In this document: positions 60,864-64,000 of the stretch, piece after piece
How positions within the stretch are numbered: position 1 is the stretch's first letter
How the letters are laid out: the number at the start of each line of letters is the position of its first letter
From: RH-AL1 sp965277735
GTDB lineage: Bacteria > Pseudomonadota > Alphaproteobacteria > Rhizobiales > Beijerinckiaceae
Length of the DNA: 64,000 bases
Assembly (NCBI GenBank): GCA_965277735.1
Contig: CBDIDO010000001.1
Span: forward strand, 744,001 to 808,000
Direction: 5' to 3'
Position numbers and translations under genes: made by a program
The notes under the pieces: model-generated
What the model was told of the DNA's origin: nothing
Database searches by the model: none
Seen by the model: the letters and a program-made list of their open reading frames with translations, nothing else

Positions 60864-61406
60864 TCAGCGTTCCGGCCGGCGGACGGCGACGTCGAGCACG
60901 TCGCCGCTAAAGGAGCGCTGCGCGACAACGATCTGCGACTCGCCACGCGGCGGCGGCAGCAAAATCGCGGCGCCGAAGGCGTGGTGCCCATCGCCGATGC
61001 CGAAGTCGAGCAGGTCGCCGCGCAACTGATCGGCTTGCACCCTGGCGAGGATCCTGCCGTTGACGGTCAGATCGAGCACCACGGGCGCATCCGGCGTGCC
61101 GAGATCCTGCGCCCATCCCGAGACCGAAGCTTCGTCGAAACGGTCAATGAAGCCGCGCAACGCACTCGTGTTGCTGAACTGGGCCTCGCGGAGCCCCGTG
61201 TGGGCCACGAAGCAGGCTGCCGGGAAGCGGACCCAGGCGGGGGGATAGCGTTCCCAGGGATCCTCGATGAGGCACGTACCCCAGAGGTAGCCCTGGCGAT
61301 CACGAAAGCAGCCGCTGAACCTACTGGCGCGGTCGAGCACCCCACCTTCGCTGAAGGTGGGCAGAGCCAGAAGCTCATCCATCGTCATCAAATGGGGCTT
61401 TTTCAT
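60864..61406 (-). CDS. Protein with one beta-type module, unknown function
   Basis: 180 residues. The N-terminal half (MTMDELLALPTFSEGGVLDR, CFRDRQGYLWGTCLIED) is of unknown fold. The C-terminal half, SVSGWAQDLGTPDAPVVLDL, then QLRGDLLDFGIGDGHHAFGA, matches the G-W-x-x-D-x-x-x-P ... R-x-D-L-x-x-x-G-x-G-x-x-x-F pattern found twice in the protein at 14526. Such modules accompany glycosyltransferases; a carbohydrate-binding role is plausible. Same strand as the GT4 gene upstream, 150 bp apart. Confidence 0.55.
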   Translation of the reverse strand: MKKPHLMTMDELLALPTFSEGGVLDRASRFSGCFRDRQGYLWGTCLIEDPWERYPPAWVRFPAACFVAHTGLREAQFSNTSALRGFIDRFDEASVSGWAQDLGTPDAPVVLDLTVNGRILARVQADQLRGDLLDFGIGDGHHAFGAAILLPPPRGESQIVVAQRSFSGDVLDVAVRRPER

Positions 61407-61557
61407 CTCACCGACTGACGGCCCGGATCATCTCGTATAGCCACGCTGATATGGTGAGCGCAAAGCGCAGTGATCAAGGGGTGACACTGGTCGGACGCTG
61501 TCGGCCAACTCGATGTCTCAACGCACCGGACACGGTCTCAATGCGCCGGACAGGCGA

Positions 61558-62694
61558 TCAGGCGACGCTCATGGTCGAGGGCGCGATGCGCTGCAGGACG
61601 TCGTCGGCGAATCCGGCCCAATCCTTCAAAGGGCGCGCGACAGCTTCACGGGCAAGCTGCTCGATGTAGTCGGGCGTTGCCGCGAGGTGCCTCAACGCGT
61701 CGACGATGGCGTCCTCGTCCGTCATGTCGATGATGACCGTCCCACCGCCGGGTGCGATCTCGGCCATCGATGACCCGTTGTGGCAAAGGCACGGGCGTCC
61801 CAGCCACAAACTCTCGAGGATCGGCAGGCCGAAACCCTCCTCGACGGACGGGTAGACGCTGACGTGGCAATTTGCATAGAGCGAGACCAGGTCTGCGTCC
61901 GACACGGTCCCGCGAATAGTGACCGTGGGTAGCGTTTGCACGATCGAGACGACCTCGGCGTCATATGTCGGAAATCCCGCTTGCCGTCCCACGAGATCGA
62001 GCGTGATGCGAGGGCCACCGTCGCTCGATGCACGCTGAATGGCTCGCAGCAGCCGCAGGAGATTTTTCCTCGGCTCCCAGCTCGTCACCGCGAGAAGCTG
62101 CAGAGGGTCATCCGCGCCGCGAAGCGCTGGAAGCGCCATGCGCCTTTTCACCGACGGGAATTCCGCGGGGAGAGGAACGACCTCGATGGGAGGGACCCGG
62201 AGGTGCTCGCGAAGGAGAAAATCCTTCAGATCCGCAGCAACGTAGTTCGTCGTCGCAAGGACCAGATCGGCAGACGCGAACTGACGGTAATAGCGTCGAA
62301 AGACGGCCAACCCGCCGGCATCGTAATTGTCGGCCAACTTGATCGGAATCAGATCGTGGATCAACGCTGCAGTGCGTAAACCGTAAGCGCGTCCGAGCTG
62401 GATGGGATCGAGGTCGATGCCGATCAGGGAGATCGGAATTTCTGGAACGAAGAGAATGGCAGCATCCGTGATGAGCGCTTCAAGCGGACGCGCCCGCGAG
62501 TTCGATGGCGTCGGGAGACTGACCACCTGCCGGGATCGACCGTCCCAGCCGATCGGCACAATCGTCGCGCTTGTCGTGTTCAATCTTTCCGCGAGGCGCC
62601 GAACAACGCGCTGGATCCCTGTTTCGAAAGGAACGAGCGCGGTCTCCTGACACCAATAGAGAATCACGAGTTTCTCAGATGGCAGAGCGGACAT
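61558..62694 (-). CDS. Glycosyltransferase family 4, copy B of a duplicated module
   Basis: 378 residues from ATG 62694 (GTG 62730 alternative). Nearly the same protein as at 38035-39171: TAALIHDLIPIKLADNYDAG, LLAVTSWEPRKNLLRLLRAI and YPSVEEGFGLPILESLWLGR all agree with small changes, the differences clustering in the middle third. Follows the Hint gene by 13 bp plus the hairpin. Both copies keep open frames and key residues, so both are probably active. Confidence 0.87.
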   Translation of the reverse strand: MSALPSEKLVILYWCQETALVPFETGIQRVVRRLAERLNTTSATIVPIGWDGRSRQVVSLPTPSNSRARPLEALITDAAILFVPEIPISLIGIDLDPIQLGRAYGLRTAALIHDLIPIKLADNYDAGGLAVFRRYYRQFASADLVLATTNYVAADLKDFLLREHLRVPPIEVVPLPAEFPSVKRRMALPALRGADDPLQLLAVTSWEPRKNLLRLLRAIQRASSDGGPRITLDLVGRQAGFPTYDAEVVSIVQTLPTVTIRGTVSDADLVSLYANCHVSVYPSVEEGFGLPILESLWLGRPCLCHNGSSMAEIAPGGGTVIIDMTDEDAIVDALRHLAATPDYIEQLAREAVARPLKDWAGFADDVLQRIAPSTMSVA

Positions 62695-62703
62695 TCCTGC
62701 AAT

Positions 62704-62728
62704 GAGACCGCCGTCGCACGGCGGTCCC
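62704..62728 (-). promoter_or_regulatory. Hairpin between Hint gene and GT4 gene, copy B
   Basis: GACCGCCGT-CGC-ACGGCGGTC (62706-62726) is the same hairpin as at 39181, with two outer bases changed so that only nine to ten pairs remain. Kept in place relative to the two genes, which argues for selection or recent duplication. Confidence 0.6.
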
Positions 62729-62742
62729 ACAGAAGTAGCTGC

Positions 62743-64000
62743 TTAAGCGACCAAAGCAAGCGCCGGACGCGTCTCGGTTGGGCGCTCCTTCATGGGCAGC
62801 ACCCATCGCGGTACTGGTGCACCCCCAAGCTCGACGCGCAGATAGAAGCCGTCTTGGCAGCCCTCCCACAATGCTTCTGGCAGCCGAGCGCGGCCCGACG
62901 TCCAGCGGTGAGAACCGGCCTCGACGCCGTGGAAGCCGATGCAGAGCATCGGGTGGTCGATCGGAACGTCGCGCGCCTCGGAAAGGCCATCCTCGATCCG
63001 CAGCCCGGCGAGATAAAGACCGAGATCGCGCGCATCCTTGCTGTCCCAGATATCGCTCGGTCGCGTCGTCGGCGACACCAGCCAGACGTCTTTGGAGCCC
63101 CCTGGCACGAGGAAACGGGCCGTGAGGCCGCGGACGACAGGCTCGAGCCGCAGCCCGTCCACGACAAGATGCAGATCGCAGTCGTGTGACAGCGTCCAGC
63201 CGCTATCCTCTGCGCGCTTGCGCAGCTGCACCTTCACCGCATCGACCAGGGGGCCGGCGGCGTGGAAGGGCCGGCAGAAGTCGGCGTGCGTGCGCTGCGA
63301 TGGATCGGCATCGGGCCCGACGGCGAGGTCGACGACGTCCGCTGCCTGGAAGAACGCGCGGTTGCCCATGTCGAGATAACTCTCGGCCGGGAGATTCTCC
63401 GCCAGGATGACGTCGTGGCTGTCCAGCTCGACATGCCAGTAGGTGATTTCGTCCACCTCGATCTGCTGGATGGTCGAGCCGTTGACCAGCGAGGCGGCCG
63501 GGATGAACACCTCGCCGACGATGTCCACGCAGATGGAATGGCCGGGCGACACCATGAGATCGCGCTCCGGGCGGTTGTCGCCGAAGGCATGCGCGGCGAT
63601 ACGGACCGGCATCACCTCCAACGGTTTCGGGTGGCGGCGGCAGTCGACGCTCCTCTGGCTGAGCCAACGGATCGGTCGCGCCGCGCCGGAGAGTGTCAGC
63701 GCGAGATCGCCGACCTCGAGATCCTCGACGGCCACGTCGCCGCGCGTGGTCAAGATCCTCGTACCCCCGGCAAAGCAGACCGTCGTCGAGGTGACAGACC
63801 CGCTGCCGGTGGCAGCCGGGATACCGGCAACCGACAGGGTTGCATTATTCGTGGTCGGATCTTGGCCCGTATAGGTGACCGAGATGCTCGTGAGGAGGTT
63901 TGAGCCCGTCAGCGTGTAAATGGGCATGCCGGTAGTCGTATCTGTCCCAGTCTGGGTGACCGTCAAACTAGTAAAAGTTTGCGCCGATATCGTACCGGCC
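62743..64000 (-). CDS. Hint-domain protein, most complete copy (5' end beyond window)
   Basis: The 3' end is complete (RPALALVA); the frame is still open at 64000. The front has beta-strand sequence AQTFTSLTVTQTG, YTLTGSNLLTSISV, TTNNATLSVAGIPA. Then comes a Hint_2-type domain: TTVCFAGGTRILTTRGDVAV with the catalytic Cys, VEDLEVGDLALT, RPIRWLSQRSVDC, DLMVSPGHSICV (the SPxH), FIPAASLVNG, THWH-like YWHVELDSHDVILAENLPAE and SYLDMGNRAFF. A C-terminal domain (LTARFLVPGG, HRWTSGRARLPEAL, GFYLRVELG) follows. Hint domains self-cleave; here probably a processed surface protein. Four decayed relatives lie at 36-44 kb. Confidence 0.82.
   Translation of the reverse strand, partial: AGTISAQTFTSLTVTQTGTDTTTGMPIYTLTGSNLLTSISVTYTGQDPTTNNATLSVAGIPAATGSGSVTSTTVCFAGGTRILTTRGDVAVEDLEVGDLALTLSGAARPIRWLSQRSVDCRRHPKPLEVMPVRIAAHAFGDNRPERDLMVSPGHSICVDIVGEVFIPAASLVNGSTIQQIEVDEITYWHVELDSHDVILAENLPAESYLDMGNRAFFQAADVVDLAVGPDADPSQRTHADFCRPFHAAGPLVDAVKVQLRKRAEDSGWTLSHDCDLHLVVDGLRLEPVVRGLTARFLVPGGSKDVWLVSPTTRPSDIWDSKDARDLGLYLAGLRIEDGLSEARDVPIDHPMLCIGFHGVEAGSHRWTSGRARLPEALWEGCQDGFYLRVELGGAPVPRWVLPMKERPTETRPALALVA

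Overview
The window looks like part of an alphaproteobacterial chromosome, probably Hyphomicrobiales (Rhizobiales). The grounds are a mostly high-GC, alphaproteobacterial-style coding sequence, a thiO-thiS-thiG operon behind a TPP riboswitch, a Rho of the usual kind, a DUF4424 gene, and intergenic palindromes with CTTCTCCCGC/GCGGGAGAAG arms. The taxonomic call is inference. No database search was possible.

Region 1 (1-34 kb) is a surface-polysaccharide island with prophage debris. It holds FkbM-type methyltransferases, many glycosyltransferases of several folds, a sulfotransferase, a KpsM/KpsT-type exporter split onto opposite strands around a fused methyltransferase-glycosyltransferase gene, and a secreted beta-helix protein. 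It also has the ADP-heptose genes gmhB, hldD and hldE, an AGE-family epimerase, and giant glycosyltransferases with repeated N-terminal modules. Several genes here (about 0.3-1.4, 4.8-6.1 and 7-9.8 kb) are clearly more AT-rich than the rest, which suggests transfer. Phage-type small genes at 1.6-4.8 and 11.4-12.3 kb mostly carry single-base frameshifts, and half of a tRNA-Val lies at 1.89 kb.

Region 2 (34-44 kb) is a rearranged, IS-rich stretch. It has two near-identical 1137-bp IS630-type elements in inverted orientation and one IS481-type element next to the second. Around them are at least four decayed copies or pieces of a Hint-domain protein gene, a 57-bp scrap of a large glycosyltransferase, a frameshifted phage gene, a GT4 gene and a cytochrome P450 with an unusual heme motif.

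Region 3 (44-60 kb) reads as ordinary chromosome: MFS carrier, TPP riboswitch with thiO-thiS-thiG, GH15 hydrolase, YihY/BrkB protein, the complete dTDP-L-rhamnose set (rfbC-rfbB-rfbD-rfbA), tRNA-Lys(CTT), DUF4424 protein, rho and a DadA-type dehydrogenase.

Region 4 (60.4-64 kb) returns to surface functions: a broken receiver-domain gene, a small protein with the same beta-type module seen at 14.5 kb, and a Hint-domain gene followed by a GT4 gene. That Hint-GT4 pair is a second copy of the pair at 38-39.7 kb, including a conserved hairpin between the two genes. Together the genes describe synthesis of nucleotide sugars (rhamnose, heptose), assembly and decoration of glycan (GTs, methyl and sulfo groups), export by an ABC transporter, and recurrent duplication and decay of a Hint-protein/GT4 module.
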